From positions 142,481-206,480 of the forward strand of contig NZ_WFLJ01000013.1 of the NCBI RefSeq assembly GCF_009208735.1: 64,000 nt of DNA, written 5' to 3'. This DNA is from Janthinobacterium rivuli (GTDB lineage Bacteria; Pseudomonadota; Gammaproteobacteria; Burkholderiales; Burkholderiaceae_D). The translations under genes and the position numbers were made by a program. Below, piece after piece: positions 8,703 to 16,939 of the stretch (position 1 is the stretch's first letter; every line of letters begins with the position of its first letter). The notes beneath the pieces are model-generated. The model was given only the letters and a program-made list of their open reading frames with translations. It had not been told where the DNA came from and did no database searches.

Positions 8703-9035
8703 ATGCATCGATACGCCGCGGCACTCTTGCCGCTTTGCCTGCCCGCCGGGGCCGGCGCCATCGTCACGTTTGCGCCCGGCGCGCGCACGGCCTGGCATAC
8801 GCATCCCCTGGGCCAGACCCTGATCGTCACGCAAGGCCAGGGCTGGGTGCAGCACTGGCAGGGGCCGCTGCAAGCGCTGGCCGTGGGCGACGTGGCGTGG
8901 ATACCGCCCGGCGTCAAGCACTGGCATGGCGCCACGGCCACGTCCGCCATGCAGCATGTCGTCATTGCAGAGGCGCAAGATGGCACGGCCGTCAGCTGGC
9001 TGGAACAGGTGACGGACGACAGTTATCCGCGCTAA
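8703..9035 (+). CDS. Cupin-domain protein, N-terminally short
   Basis: The 110-residue product is almost all a single cupin barrel: [20 protein letters not shown] supplies the metal-binding His pair and [13 protein letters not shown] the second motif. This is the mandelonitrile-lyase-like or carboxymuconolactone-decarboxylase-associated cupin family. Typical members have about 35 extra residues before the first motif. Here that part is replaced by [19 protein letters not shown], which looks like a weak signal peptide. AAGGAAG upstream of ATG 8703 supports the start. Function unknown. Confidence 0.7.
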   Translation: MHRYAAALLPLCLPAGAGAIVTFAPGARTAWHTHPLGQTLIVTQGQGWVQHWQGPLQALAVGDVAWIPPGVKHWHGATATSAMQHVVIAEAQDGTAVSWLEQVTDDSYPR

Positions 9036-9052
9036 GGCGCTGGTCGGGCAGC

Positions 9053-10150
9053 TTAGGGTAGCAGCAGCGCATGCTGGCTGGCCGTGTGGAAATCGCGCCA
9101 GACGCGGTTGATGGTGCTGTCTTCGCGGGCCGCGTACAGGCCGCAGTACGGATACAAGCCGTCGACGGCTGCGCGCGCGACGGCCACCAGGGCCAGCGAA
9201 CTGTCCTGCACGGCTTGCATGCCTTCCGTGTCGAGCGCCGCCCCCCCGGCAACTTTTGCCCAGCTGTCGTCCAGCACGGCGTAGAAACGCGTCCGGGCGC
9301 TGGCAAGCGCGTCTTTCCTGCCTTGCAGCATGGCGGCCACTTCCGGCACGTCCAGCAGCGGCAAGCCGGCACGCGCATGGCGGCGGTGGCGCATGCCTTC
9401 CTCGGCCAGCCGCATGAAATGCGCAGCCATGCCGGCCACGTTGGCGGCCAGGGTCACGTAGGCCAGCGAATAGAACGGGTAGCGGTACAGGGGGCCATCG
9501 GCCGTCGCGGCGGAGGGATCGATGGTGAAACCATATTCTTTGGCAAGCCAAGCGCCGTCGATGCGGTAGCTGTGCGAGGCGCTGGCGCGCATGCCGATGC
9601 TGTTCCATGAGGGCACCAGCTGCACCAGGGCGGCGGGCACGAGGAAGGCGCGGATGCGCGGCTTGCCTTCGTCATCGAGCAGGGGCTGGCCGGCGCGCCG
9701 CAGCCGCGCGTTCAGGGTGAAGTGGGTGGCCATGGGCGCGCCGCTGGCGTAATCCCAGCTGCCCGTGATGCGGTAGCCGTCGCCTTCCTCGTCCGCGTAG
9801 CCGGTGGCCGCGCCGCTGCCGCCCAGGCAGACGCGCGGCGTGCCGATGATGGCCCGCGCCACGTCGGGCGCCAGGAAGCCGGCGAACCAGCCCGCGCCCG
9901 CGCACAGGGTCAGCACCCAGCCCATGCTGCCATCGACGGCGGCCACGGCTTCTTCCAGGCGCACCACCTGCGGCAAGGGCAGCTCGGCGCCGCCCGCGCC
10001 GCGCGGCGCCAGCATCGTCAGCCAGCCGCGCCGGTGCAGCAGGGCTTGCTGGGCCGGATGCAGGAAGCGGGCGGCGTCGGCCGCCGGGGCGTGGCGGGCG
10101 ATGCGGCGCGCGTCGGATGCGGAAAGGGTAGCGATGGCAGCGTGCGGCAT
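9053..10150 (-). CDS. Acyl-CoA dehydrogenase-like flavoprotein
   Basis: A 365-residue protein with the acyl-CoA dehydrogenase fold. The N-terminal helical domain has RRGWLTMLAPRGAGGAELPL, the middle beta domain has GYRITGSWDYASGAPMATHF, and the C-terminal helical domain ends with INRVWRDFHTASQHALL. The last motif and WDYASG are closer to flavin-dependent monooxygenases of the HpaB/HsaA/DszC group than to true fatty-acid dehydrogenases. The substrate is unknown and no flavin reductase is adjacent. I took ATG 10150 (MPHAAIA) because the upstream extension to 10225 is not homologous-looking. Confidence 0.75.
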   Translation of the reverse strand: MPHAAIATLSASDARRIARHAPAADAARFLHPAQQALLHRRGWLTMLAPRGAGGAELPLPQVVRLEEAVAAVDGSMGWVLTLCAGAGWFAGFLAPDVARAIIGTPRVCLGGSGAATGYADEEGDGYRITGSWDYASGAPMATHFTLNARLRRAGQPLLDDEGKPRIRAFLVPAALVQLVPSWNSIGMRASASHSYRIDGAWLAKEYGFTIDPSAATADGPLYRYPFYSLAYVTLAANVAGMAAHFMRLAEEGMRHRRHARAGLPLLDVPEVAAMLQGRKDALASARTRFYAVLDDSWAKVAGGAALDTEGMQAVQDSSLALVAVARAAVDGLYPYCGLYAAREDSTINRVWRDFHTASQHALLLP

Positions 10151-10301
10151 GGGCAGAATCCGGCAATGGCGAAGGCGGGCATTTTCGCACAGTGTGGGGC
10201 GCGGGAGCCAGCTATTGCCGTCCATGCCGGCAGTGGTGGCCGGGAAGGCATTTTTGCCGCATCATGGAGGCGGCATGTGCCATCCACCCGGGACCGTCAC
10301 C

Positions 10302-11963
10302 ATGAGCGCATCGGCTGCGACGCAAATGAACCGTTGGCAAGATGCCAGCGCCGGCCTGTCGATCGCCGGCCTGCTGCTGCCGGAGGCGGTGGCGTATGCC
10401 AGCATCGGCAACCTGGCGCCCCAGGCGGGCATCCTGGCTCTGTTTGCGGGCTTGCTGTGCTATGGCGTGCTGGGCACGAGCCGCTTTGCCATCGTTTCGG
10501 CCACCTCGTCCTCGGCCGCCGTGCTGGCCGCCGCCATGGCGTCCATGCCGGGCGGCACGGCGGGGCACCGGCTGATGCTGATGGCGGGACTGGTGATGTT
10601 GACGGGGGCATTTTTCCTGCTGGCCTGGCTGGCCAGGCTGGGCAGCATCACGGAATTCATCGCCAAGCCCGTGCTGCGGGGCTTTTCCTTCGGCCTGGCC
10701 ATCGTCATCATCGTGAAACAGCTGCCTGGCGTGCTGGGCGTGCAGCCGGCGCACGGCGACGTGCCGCATCTGCTGGCGGGTCTGCTGGCTGGCGCTGGGC
10801 AGTGGAACGGGAGCGGCGCCGGCCTGTGCGCGGCGGCGCTGCTGTCGCTGTTCCTGCTGCGGCGGCTGCAGCGCTGGCCCGCCGGCCTGATCGTCATCGC
10901 GCTGGGCATCGCCGCCGGGCAGTGGCTGGACTTGCCGCGCCACGGCGTGGCCCTGGTGGGCGCCATCGATGTCCGCCTGGCCATGCCGGTCTTGCCGCGC
11001 CTGACGCAGGGGGAATGGACGCGCCTGGCCGAGCTGGCGTTTGCGCTGGCGCTGATCCTGTATGCGGAATCGTATGGCGCCATCCGCAGTTTTGCCTTGA
11101 AGCATGGCGATGGCGTGGCGCCCGAGCGCGACTTGCTGGCGCTGGGCGCGGCGAACGTGGTGGCGGGCCTGTTCCAGGCCATGCCGGTGGGCGCCGGCTA
11201 TTCGGCCACCTCCGCCAACGAGGCGGCCGGCGCCACCTCGCGCCTGGCCGGGCTGGTGGCGGCCGCCGTCGTGGGCGTCATCGTGCTGACCCTGCTGCCG
11301 CTGGTGGCCCTGATCCCCGTGCCCGTGCTGGCCGCCGTGGTCATCCATGCCGTCAGCCATACCCTGAACCCAGTTTCCTTGCGTCCCTATTTCACCTGGC
11401 GCCGCGACCGCCTGCTGGTGCTGGCGGCGATTGCCGGCGTGCTGCTGTTCGGCGTGCTCGACGGTTTGCTGGCGGCCATCGCCATGAGCCTGCTGCTGAT
11501 GCTGCGCCGCCTGTCGCGGCCGGGCCTGTCCGTGCTGGGGCGGCTGGGCGACAGCCACGATTACGTGAAGCTGACCCTGTACCCGGCGGCCCGCGCGCGG
11601 CCCGACCTGCTGATCCTGCGCCTCGATGAACCCTTGTTCTTCGTCAATGCCGAGCGCAGCCTGCGTCTGGCGCGCGCCATGCTGGAGGAGCGGGCCGGTC
11701 CACTGTGCAAGGTGATCCTCAGCCTGGAAGAGTCGCCCGACCTCGACGGCAGCAGCGTCGAAGCCTTGCGCGATTTTGCCGCGTTTGCGCGCCAGCGGGG
11801 GCTGGCCCTGGCGCTGGCGCGGCTGAAGGAGCCGGCATGCGCCGTGCTGCAACTGGCGCTGCGCGACATGCTGGCCGTCCAGGCGGGGCCGGCGCTGCTG
11901 CTCAGCGAATTGAGCGTGGCCGAAGCGGTGCGCCTGCTGGACGGCGCCGCGCCTGAAAAGTAG
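10302..11963 (+). CDS. SulP-family anion transporter with STAS domain
   Basis: A 553-residue membrane protein. The first 400 residues hold about 10-12 hydrophobic segments with the SulP signature around LLPEAVAYASIGNLAPQAG and the FQAMPVGAGYSATSANEAAG loop. The C-terminal 120 residues form a STAS domain (LLILRLDEPLFFVNAER, then SLEESPDLDGSSVEALRD, where the usual phosphoacceptor-like Ser/Asp positions are present). SulP proteins move sulfate, bicarbonate or related anions; the substrate cannot be told. ATG 10302 is the first sensible start, with ATG 10326 an alternative. Confidence 0.88.
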   Translation: MSASAATQMNRWQDASAGLSIAGLLLPEAVAYASIGNLAPQAGILALFAGLLCYGVLGTSRFAIVSATSSSAAVLAAAMASMPGGTAGHRLMLMAGLVMLTGAFFLLAWLARLGSITEFIAKPVLRGFSFGLAIVIIVKQLPGVLGVQPAHGDVPHLLAGLLAGAGQWNGSGAGLCAAALLSLFLLRRLQRWPAGLIVIALGIAAGQWLDLPRHGVALVGAIDVRLAMPVLPRLTQGEWTRLAELAFALALILYAESYGAIRSFALKHGDGVAPERDLLALGAANVVAGLFQAMPVGAGYSATSANEAAGATSRLAGLVAAAVVGVIVLTLLPLVALIPVPVLAAVVIHAVSHTLNPVSLRPYFTWRRDRLLVLAAIAGVLLFGVLDGLLAAIAMSLLLMLRRLSRPGLSVLGRLGDSHDYVKLTLYPAARARPDLLILRLDEPLFFVNAERSLRLARAMLEERAGPLCKVILSLEESPDLDGSSVEALRDFAAFARQRGLALALARLKEPACAVLQLALRDMLAVQAGPALLLSELSVAEAVRLLDGAAPEK

Positions 11964-12012
11964 CGGCGACTATGCTACGCTGGCGGCCAGGCGATGCATC
12001 CCGGGAGTTGGC

Positions 12013-12633
12013 ATGACAAGCGTGAAACCGCAACTGGTCAAGGCAAGGCTGAACAAGCTGCTGCCCACGCAAATCACGGTGGGCATGGCGGAGGTGGCGC
12101 TCAAGCGCGCGCATTGGGCCAGCCTGGGCCGGAAGGCGAGGGCGGCGGCGCTGGCCGATCACTGGTTTCCCAGCATCATCGGCCCGGAAGGGCGCCACTA
12201 CATCGTCGACCACCACCATTTCGGCCTGGCGCTGCATCAGGAAGGCGTCAAGAGCGTCAGGCTGATGATCCTCAAGGATCTGTCCTGGCTGGAGCCGCTG
12301 CACTTCTGGCATGTGATGGATCACCACCAGTGGGTGCATCCGTACGACAGCGAAGGCTTGCGCCGCGATTTTTCCGCCATCCCCAGGCACCTGAGCGGCT
12401 TGCACGACGATCCCTACCGCAGCCTGGCCGGAGAATTGCGCAGCGCCGGCGGCTACGCCAAGGACGTGACGCCGTTCAGCGAATTCCTGTGGGCCGATTT
12501 CTTGCGCAGCCGCATCGCGCCGGCCAGCCTGCAAAAGAATTTCCCGAAAGCATTGGAGCAGGCCATGATGCTGGCGCGCAGCCAGCAGGCGCGCTATTTG
12601 CCGGGCTGGAGCGGCATCGTGCCGCCCGCCTGA
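12013..12633 (+). CDS. ParB-like (ParBc_2) protein
   Basis: The 206-residue product matches the ParB-like nuclease family exemplified by single-domain proteins of proteobacteria. KARLNKLLPTQITVGMAEV opens the domain, and HYIVDHHHFGLALHQEGV is its hallmark His-rich motif (about residues 63-80). It lacks the helix-turn-helix and dimerisation parts of plasmid or chromosome ParB, so a partition role is unlikely. The biochemical role is unknown. GGGAGTT precedes ATG 12013. Confidence 0.75.
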   Translation: MTSVKPQLVKARLNKLLPTQITVGMAEVALKRAHWASLGRKARAAALADHWFPSIIGPEGRHYIVDHHHFGLALHQEGVKSVRLMILKDLSWLEPLHFWHVMDHHQWVHPYDSEGLRRDFSAIPRHLSGLHDDPYRSLAGELRSAGGYAKDVTPFSEFLWADFLRSRIAPASLQKNFPKALEQAMMLARSQQARYLPGWSGIVPPA

Positions 12634-12639
12634 CGGCCG

Positions 12640-12910
12640 CTACAGCAGGAAGGCGCTGGCCGCCGCCAGTATGCCGGCCGCCGCCGCGCCCACGGAACCC
12701 CACAGCAGCCAACGGCGCCGCGTCAGCACGGTGATGGCGGCCAGCGCCACGGCGATCTGGATGAAGGTCAAGGCCATGGCCAGCCGTTCGTGCGGACGCA
12801 GCTTGGCTTCCGACGCCTCGCCCAGTGTTTTCGACTGTTCTTCCAGCTGGCGCGCACCTCGGGCACCGTGGCCAGCGCGGCCGTCGCTTCGGCGATGTGT
12901 CCCTTCGTCG
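12640..12910 (-). pseudogene. DUF4337-like gene remnant, truncated and frameshifted
   Basis: Reading leftward on the minus strand, one frame gives KGHIAEATAALATVPEVRA. A one-base shift near 12849 continues it as QLEEQSKTLGEASEAKLRPH, then a hydrophobic stretch FIQIAVALAAITVLTRRRW and a second membrane segment, ending at TAG 12640-12642. The order coiled coil, then two membrane helices with LTRRRW between, is the C-terminal half of DUF4337 membrane proteins. The N-terminal half is missing because the GST gene ends at 12911. The remnant has lost its start and is frameshifted. Confidence 0.65.
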
Positions 12911-13525
12911 TCAAGCGCCTTTGGCGAGGCCTTCCGCCGCCAGCGCCGCCTTGACGCTGTCGCGCTGGGCTACGCGGGCCAGGAAGGCTTGCACATTTGC
13001 CAGGCCCGACAAATCCACGCCCACGCCTGGCGCCCAGCCCGTGATGACGAACAGGTAGGCGTCGGCGACGGTAAACGTGTCGCCCGTCAGGTAGGCCTGG
13101 CCTTCCAGGCGGCTGTCGATCCACTTGTATTTCTTGCCCAGTTGCTGGACGAACAAGGCCTTGGTGGCGGCGTCGATGCGGGGGTCGAACAGGGGACTGA
13201 ACGATTTGTGCAACTCGGAGGTGATGTAGTTCTGCCATTCCAGCACCTTGTAGCGGGCAAGACTGCCCACGGGCGGCAGCAGGTCCTGCCGGCCCGCCTG
13301 TTCGGCGACGTACTGGGCGATGACGGGGCCTTCGCTCAAGGTCGTGCCATCATCGAGGGCCAGCAGCGGCACCTGGCCTTTCGGGTTGAGGTCATAGTAA
13401 TTGCCGCCATCCTGCGTCTGGTGCTGGCCCAGGTCGACCTTGGCCAGGGTGAACGGCGTGCCCGTTTCGCGCAGGATGATGTGCGGCGCCTGCGAGCAGG
13501 CGCCCGGCGAGTAAAAGAGTTTCAT
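12911..13525 (-). CDS. gstA: Glutathione S-transferase (GstA type)
   Basis: A 204-residue cytoplasmic enzyme beginning MKLFYSPGACSQAPHIILRE, the beta-class GST N-terminus with the conserved Cys near residue 10. NPKGQVPLLALDDGTTLSEG holds the cis-Pro and Ser/Glu residues that bind glutathione, and the C-terminal helical domain has TVADAYLFVITGWA. It conjugates glutathione to electrophiles. Length and motifs are complete. It lies downstream of a LysR gene on the same strand, separated by 108 bases that include a CACTATAGTC -10-like sequence. Confidence 0.92.
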   Translation of the reverse strand: MKLFYSPGACSQAPHIILRETGTPFTLAKVDLGQHQTQDGGNYYDLNPKGQVPLLALDDGTTLSEGPVIAQYVAEQAGRQDLLPPVGSLARYKVLEWQNYITSELHKSFSPLFDPRIDAATKALFVQQLGKKYKWIDSRLEGQAYLTGDTFTVADAYLFVITGWAPGVGVDLSGLANVQAFLARVAQRDSVKAALAAEGLAKGA

Positions 13526-13633
13526 GGCGATCCTTGAACAGGTGGGAAAGCAGTCACTATAGTCCTGTGCCGCCGCACGGTAAACGCATGTTCGTTTGGC
13601 GACTGCCCACGTCCGGTGGACGATTGCGCTGGC

Positions 13634-14521
13634 TCATACCCCGCGATAGCGCAAGGTGTCGAGCAGCAAGGTAAACGCGGGCGACGGGTGGCGCCGGCTC
13701 GGGTAATATAGCTTGTAGCCCGCATACGCGGGGCACCACTCGTCCAGCACGCGGATCAGCCGGCCATCGGCCACGTAGGGCAGCACGACGTCTTCCGCCA
13801 TGCAGGCCAGGCCCAGGCCGTCCAGCGCCGACTGCAGGCGCATGGCCATGTTGTTGTAGATCATCTGTCCTTCCACCCGCACTTTCAGCTCCTGTCCATC
13901 CTTGGAAAATTCCCAGGCGTACAGGCCGCCAAGAGTGGGCAGGCGCATGTTGATGCAGTTGTGCGCCATCAAGTCCTGCGGCGTGACGGGCGGCGGAGTC
14001 CGGCTGAAATACGCTGGCGAGGCAACGATGGCCATGCGGAAATCCGGACCGATGGGCATGGCGATCATGTCCTTGGCCACTTGCTCGCCCAGGCGCACGC
14101 CCGCGTCGCAGCGCGCGGCCACGATATCGGTCATGCCGTTGTCGACGACGACTTCGATGTGGATGTCGGGATAGTTCGGCAGCAAGCGGGCGATGGCCGG
14201 CTGCAGGACGGTGAGCGCCGCGTGTTCTCCCGCGCTGATGCGGATGTTTCCGGCCGGTTTGTCGCGCCGCTCGCTGAGCAGGGCCAGTTCCGCCTCGATC
14301 TCGTCGAAGCGGGGCGCCACCGTGCACAGCAGCTGTTCACCCGCTTCCGTGGGCGAGACGCTGCGCGTGGTGCGCACCAGCAGGCGCAGGTCGAGCCGCG
14401 CTTCCAGGGTGCGCACGGTCTGGCTCAGCGCCGATTGCGACACGCCCAGCTTGCCCGCCGCCCGGGTAAAGCTGCCTTCGCGGGCCACGGCCACGAAGGC
14501 GAGGATGTCTTTCCAATTCAT
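13634..14521 (-). CDS. LysR-family regulator
   Basis: A 295-residue transcription factor with an N-terminal winged helix-turn-helix (FTRAAGKLGVSQSALSQTVR) and a C-terminal effector-binding domain (about 90-295) of the CrgA/YafC type. It is divergent from a DHA2 exporter gene and probably controls it. ATG 14521 (MNWKDILAFV) matches usual LysR N-termini; ATG 14542 would add seven residues. A 6-base dyad overlaps this start. The ligand is unknown. Confidence 0.88.
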   Translation of the reverse strand: MNWKDILAFVAVAREGSFTRAAGKLGVSQSALSQTVRTLEARLDLRLLVRTTRSVSPTEAGEQLLCTVAPRFDEIEAELALLSERRDKPAGNIRISAGEHAALTVLQPAIARLLPNYPDIHIEVVVDNGMTDIVAARCDAGVRLGEQVAKDMIAMPIGPDFRMAIVASPAYFSRTPPPVTPQDLMAHNCINMRLPTLGGLYAWEFSKDGQELKVRVEGQMIYNNMAMRLQSALDGLGLACMAEDVVLPYVADGRLIRVLDEWCPAYAGYKLYYPSRRHPSPAFTLLLDTLRYRGV

Positions 14522-14534
14522 TAGCTCTGCTAAT
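14520..14534. promoter_or_regulatory. Dyad at the LysR start, candidate operator
   Basis: ATTAGC and GCTAAT are perfect inverted repeats separated by TCT, in the short gap between the LysR gene and the divergent exporter gene. The dyad overlaps the preferred LysR start codon, as expected for autorepression or divergent control. If the longer LysR start at 14542 is used, the dyad lies inside the gene. Confidence 0.4.
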
Positions 14535-14592
14535 AAGTTCATGCAAACTTTAGCATCTATTCATGGCAATGCGCCAGCTGTACAGTGTTGGC

Positions 14593-15981
14593 ATGAACAA
14601 TCTTCCTGCCAGTTCCGCCGCGCCGCACAAGGCGGCCATCCTCGCCATCATCCTCGTCAGTTACGTGATGATCGTGCTCGACACGTCCATCGTGCTGACG
14701 GGATTGCCAAAAATCCACCAGGAACTGGGCTTTACGGATACGGGCCTGGCCTGGGTGCAAAGCGCCTACACCTTGACGTTTGGCGGCTTGCTGCTGCTGG
14801 CCGCGCGCGCCGGCGACGTGCTTGGCCGGCGCCGCCTGCTGCAGCTGGGCCTGGCGCTGTTCACGCTGGCGTCGCTGGCCATCGGCCTGGCGCGCTCGCC
14901 GGCCATGCTGGTTGCCGCGCGCGCCATCCAGGGCGTGGGCGCGGCCATTCTGGCGCCTTCGACCCTGGCCCTGCTGCAAACCACGTTTGCGGAGGGGCGC
15001 GAACGCACGCGGGCCATCGCCCTGTACAGCGCGGTGGCGGGCATCGCCGCCAGCGTGGGCCTGGTGCTGGGCGGCGTGCTGGCCGAGTGGCTATCGTGGC
15101 GCGTGGGTTTCTTCATCAACCTTCCCATCGGTGCCGCCATGCTGGTGGCCGCGCGCCGCTATATCGCCGACAGTGAAACCACTCGGGGCCGCTTCGACGT
15201 GGCCGGCGCGGCCAGTTCCACCCTCGGCATGTCGGCCCTCGTGTATGGCTTGATCCGCTCGGCCGGCGCCGGCTGGGGGGATGCCTTGACGCAAGCTGCG
15301 CTGGTAGTGGGCGTGTTGTTGCTGGCCGCTTTCATCCTCATCGAACGGCGCGCCGCGCAGCCCATCCTGCCGCTGCGCCTGTTTGCCGATCGGCAGCGCA
15401 ATGGCGCGTATGGGGCCAGGGTATTGTTCATGGGCGCCATGATCGGGTTTTTCTTTTTCACCACGCAATTGCTGCAAGTGGTGCTCGGTTATCCGCCCTC
15501 GCTGACGGGCCTCGCTTTCCTGCCCATGACCCTGGTCAACTTCGGCGTGGCCCTGTGCGTGCCGCGGTTGACGCGCCGGCTCGGCAATGCGCGCCTGCTG
15601 GCGATGGGACTGGGCTTGACCATGCTGGGCATGGCCTGGCTGAGCCGTGTCGACGCGGGCACGGCGTACTGGCTGGGCGTGGCCCTGCCCATGGTGCTGA
15701 TCGGCGCGGGGCAGGGCATGGCCTTGAGTCCCCTGACGGCGGCCGGCGTGGCCGGCGTGCCGGCGCAGGATGCGGGCGCCGCCTCGGGCGTCGTCAACGT
15801 GGCGCACCAGCTGGGCAGTTCGCTGGGGCTGGCGGCGCTGGTGGCGATCTCGGCCTTTGGCGCGCACCAGTTCGCCGGCGTGGCGCTGCTGGCGCACCGC
15901 GTGACGCTGGCCCTGGGCAGCGCGGCCGCTATGCTGGCACTGGCCTTGCTGCTGGTGCTGTCAAGCCGCCGCGGCGGCTGA
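14593..15981 (+). CDS. DHA2-type MFS drug exporter
   Basis: A 462-residue inner-membrane protein with about 14 hydrophobic segments. IVLDTSIVLTGLPKIHQELG and RAGDVLGRRRLLQLGL are the motif D1 and motif A signatures of proton-driven DHA2 multidrug exporters, and AIQGVGAAILAPSTLALLQ is motif C-like. It is transcribed divergently from a LysR gene that is its probable regulator. ATG 14593 (MNNLP) is chosen; ATG 14563 is also in frame. Its last 21 bases overlap the end of the convergent LysR gene. Confidence 0.87.
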   Translation: MNNLPASSAAPHKAAILAIILVSYVMIVLDTSIVLTGLPKIHQELGFTDTGLAWVQSAYTLTFGGLLLLAARAGDVLGRRRLLQLGLALFTLASLAIGLARSPAMLVAARAIQGVGAAILAPSTLALLQTTFAEGRERTRAIALYSAVAGIAASVGLVLGGVLAEWLSWRVGFFINLPIGAAMLVAARRYIADSETTRGRFDVAGAASSTLGMSALVYGLIRSAGAGWGDALTQAALVVGVLLLAAFILIERRAAQPILPLRLFADRQRNGAYGARVLFMGAMIGFFFFTTQLLQVVLGYPPSLTGLAFLPMTLVNFGVALCVPRLTRRLGNARLLAMGLGLTMLGMAWLSRVDAGTAYWLGVALPMVLIGAGQGMALSPLTAAGVAGVPAQDAGAASGVVNVAHQLGSSLGLAALVAISAFGAHQFAGVALLAHRVTLALGSAAAMLALALLLVLSSRRGG

Positions 15982-16821
15982 CCACTCGCGCAGCAATTGT
16001 CCGAACGCGTCGGCCGCCGCCGTGCTGCCGGCGGCGCGCCACAGCAGCTGGAACGCAGCGGCGGGCAGGGCGGGCAAGCCGTGCCGGCCATCGATGACCA
16101 CCATGCCCGGCTCCAGGTCGCCTTGCGGCAGGGCCGTGACGGCCAGCCCAGCCAGTACGGCGGCGCGCAAGCCCTGCTGGCTGGGCGAGGTGAACGCCAC
16201 GCGCCAGTCGAGGCCGGCGCCATCGAGGGCGTCGACGCCCACTTGCCGGTGCATGCAGGGCGCCGGCGAAAACGCCAGCGGCAGCGGCGCCTGACCGTCG
16301 TGCCGGAAATCGTGCGCCGCGGCCCAGACGAAGCGCGTGCGGCGCAGCACGGCCGCCTCATCCTGGCCATCGGCCAGGGCCATGACGACGGCCAGGTCCA
16401 GCGCATCGGCGGCGACCATTTTCTGCAAGTCAAGATAGGTGCCGACCGTCACATCCAGGCGCACGGCGGGGAACAGGTGCGCGAACTGCGCCAGCAGGGC
16501 GGGCAGGCGCGCGCCCATGAAATTTTCCGGCACCCCGAAGCGCACGGCGCCCGCGATCGCGGAACGCTGGAAGCGCCGCGACAGGGCATCCTGCGCGGCG
16601 AGGATCTGCCGCGCGTGGCGCAGGAAATCCTCGCCATCTTCCGTCAGGCGCAGGCTGCGCGTCGTGCGCACCAGCAGCGTCGTGCCCGCCTGTTCTTCCA
16701 GGCGGCGGATCTGGTGGCTGACGGCGGACTGGCTCAGGTGCAGCCGTTCGGCGGCGCGCGTAAAGCCGCCCGTGTCCGCAACGGCGACCAGGGCGCGCAG
16801 CAGGGCGGTATCGAAGTCCAT
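15961..16821 (-). CDS. LysR-family regulator
   Basis: A 286-residue LysR protein. The DNA-binding part has FTRAAERLHLSQSAVSHQIR, and the effector domain follows from about residue 85. ATG 16821 (MDFDTALL) has GGGAA upstream; in-frame starts to 16863 are possible. It is divergent from the MFS gene at 16940, which it likely regulates, and convergent with the previous MFS gene, overlapping it by 21 bases. Inducer unknown. Confidence 0.87.
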   Translation of the reverse strand: MDFDTALLRALVAVADTGGFTRAAERLHLSQSAVSHQIRRLEEQAGTTLLVRTTRSLRLTEDGEDFLRHARQILAAQDALSRRFQRSAIAGAVRFGVPENFMGARLPALLAQFAHLFPAVRLDVTVGTYLDLQKMVAADALDLAVVMALADGQDEAAVLRRTRFVWAAAHDFRHDGQAPLPLAFSPAPCMHRQVGVDALDGAGLDWRVAFTSPSQQGLRAAVLAGLAVTALPQGDLEPGMVVIDGRHGLPALPAAAFQLLWRAAGSTAAADAFGQLLREWSAAAAA

Positions 16822-16939
16822 GGGGTTCCCGTGATTCATGATGAAAATGAATGAATTGTACAAAATTTTATCATTTCCCTCATGAGTTCAGGCTTTCTAG
16901 AATGGCGGCTCGCAGTGCGCCGCCTCTACGCGCCCCTCC

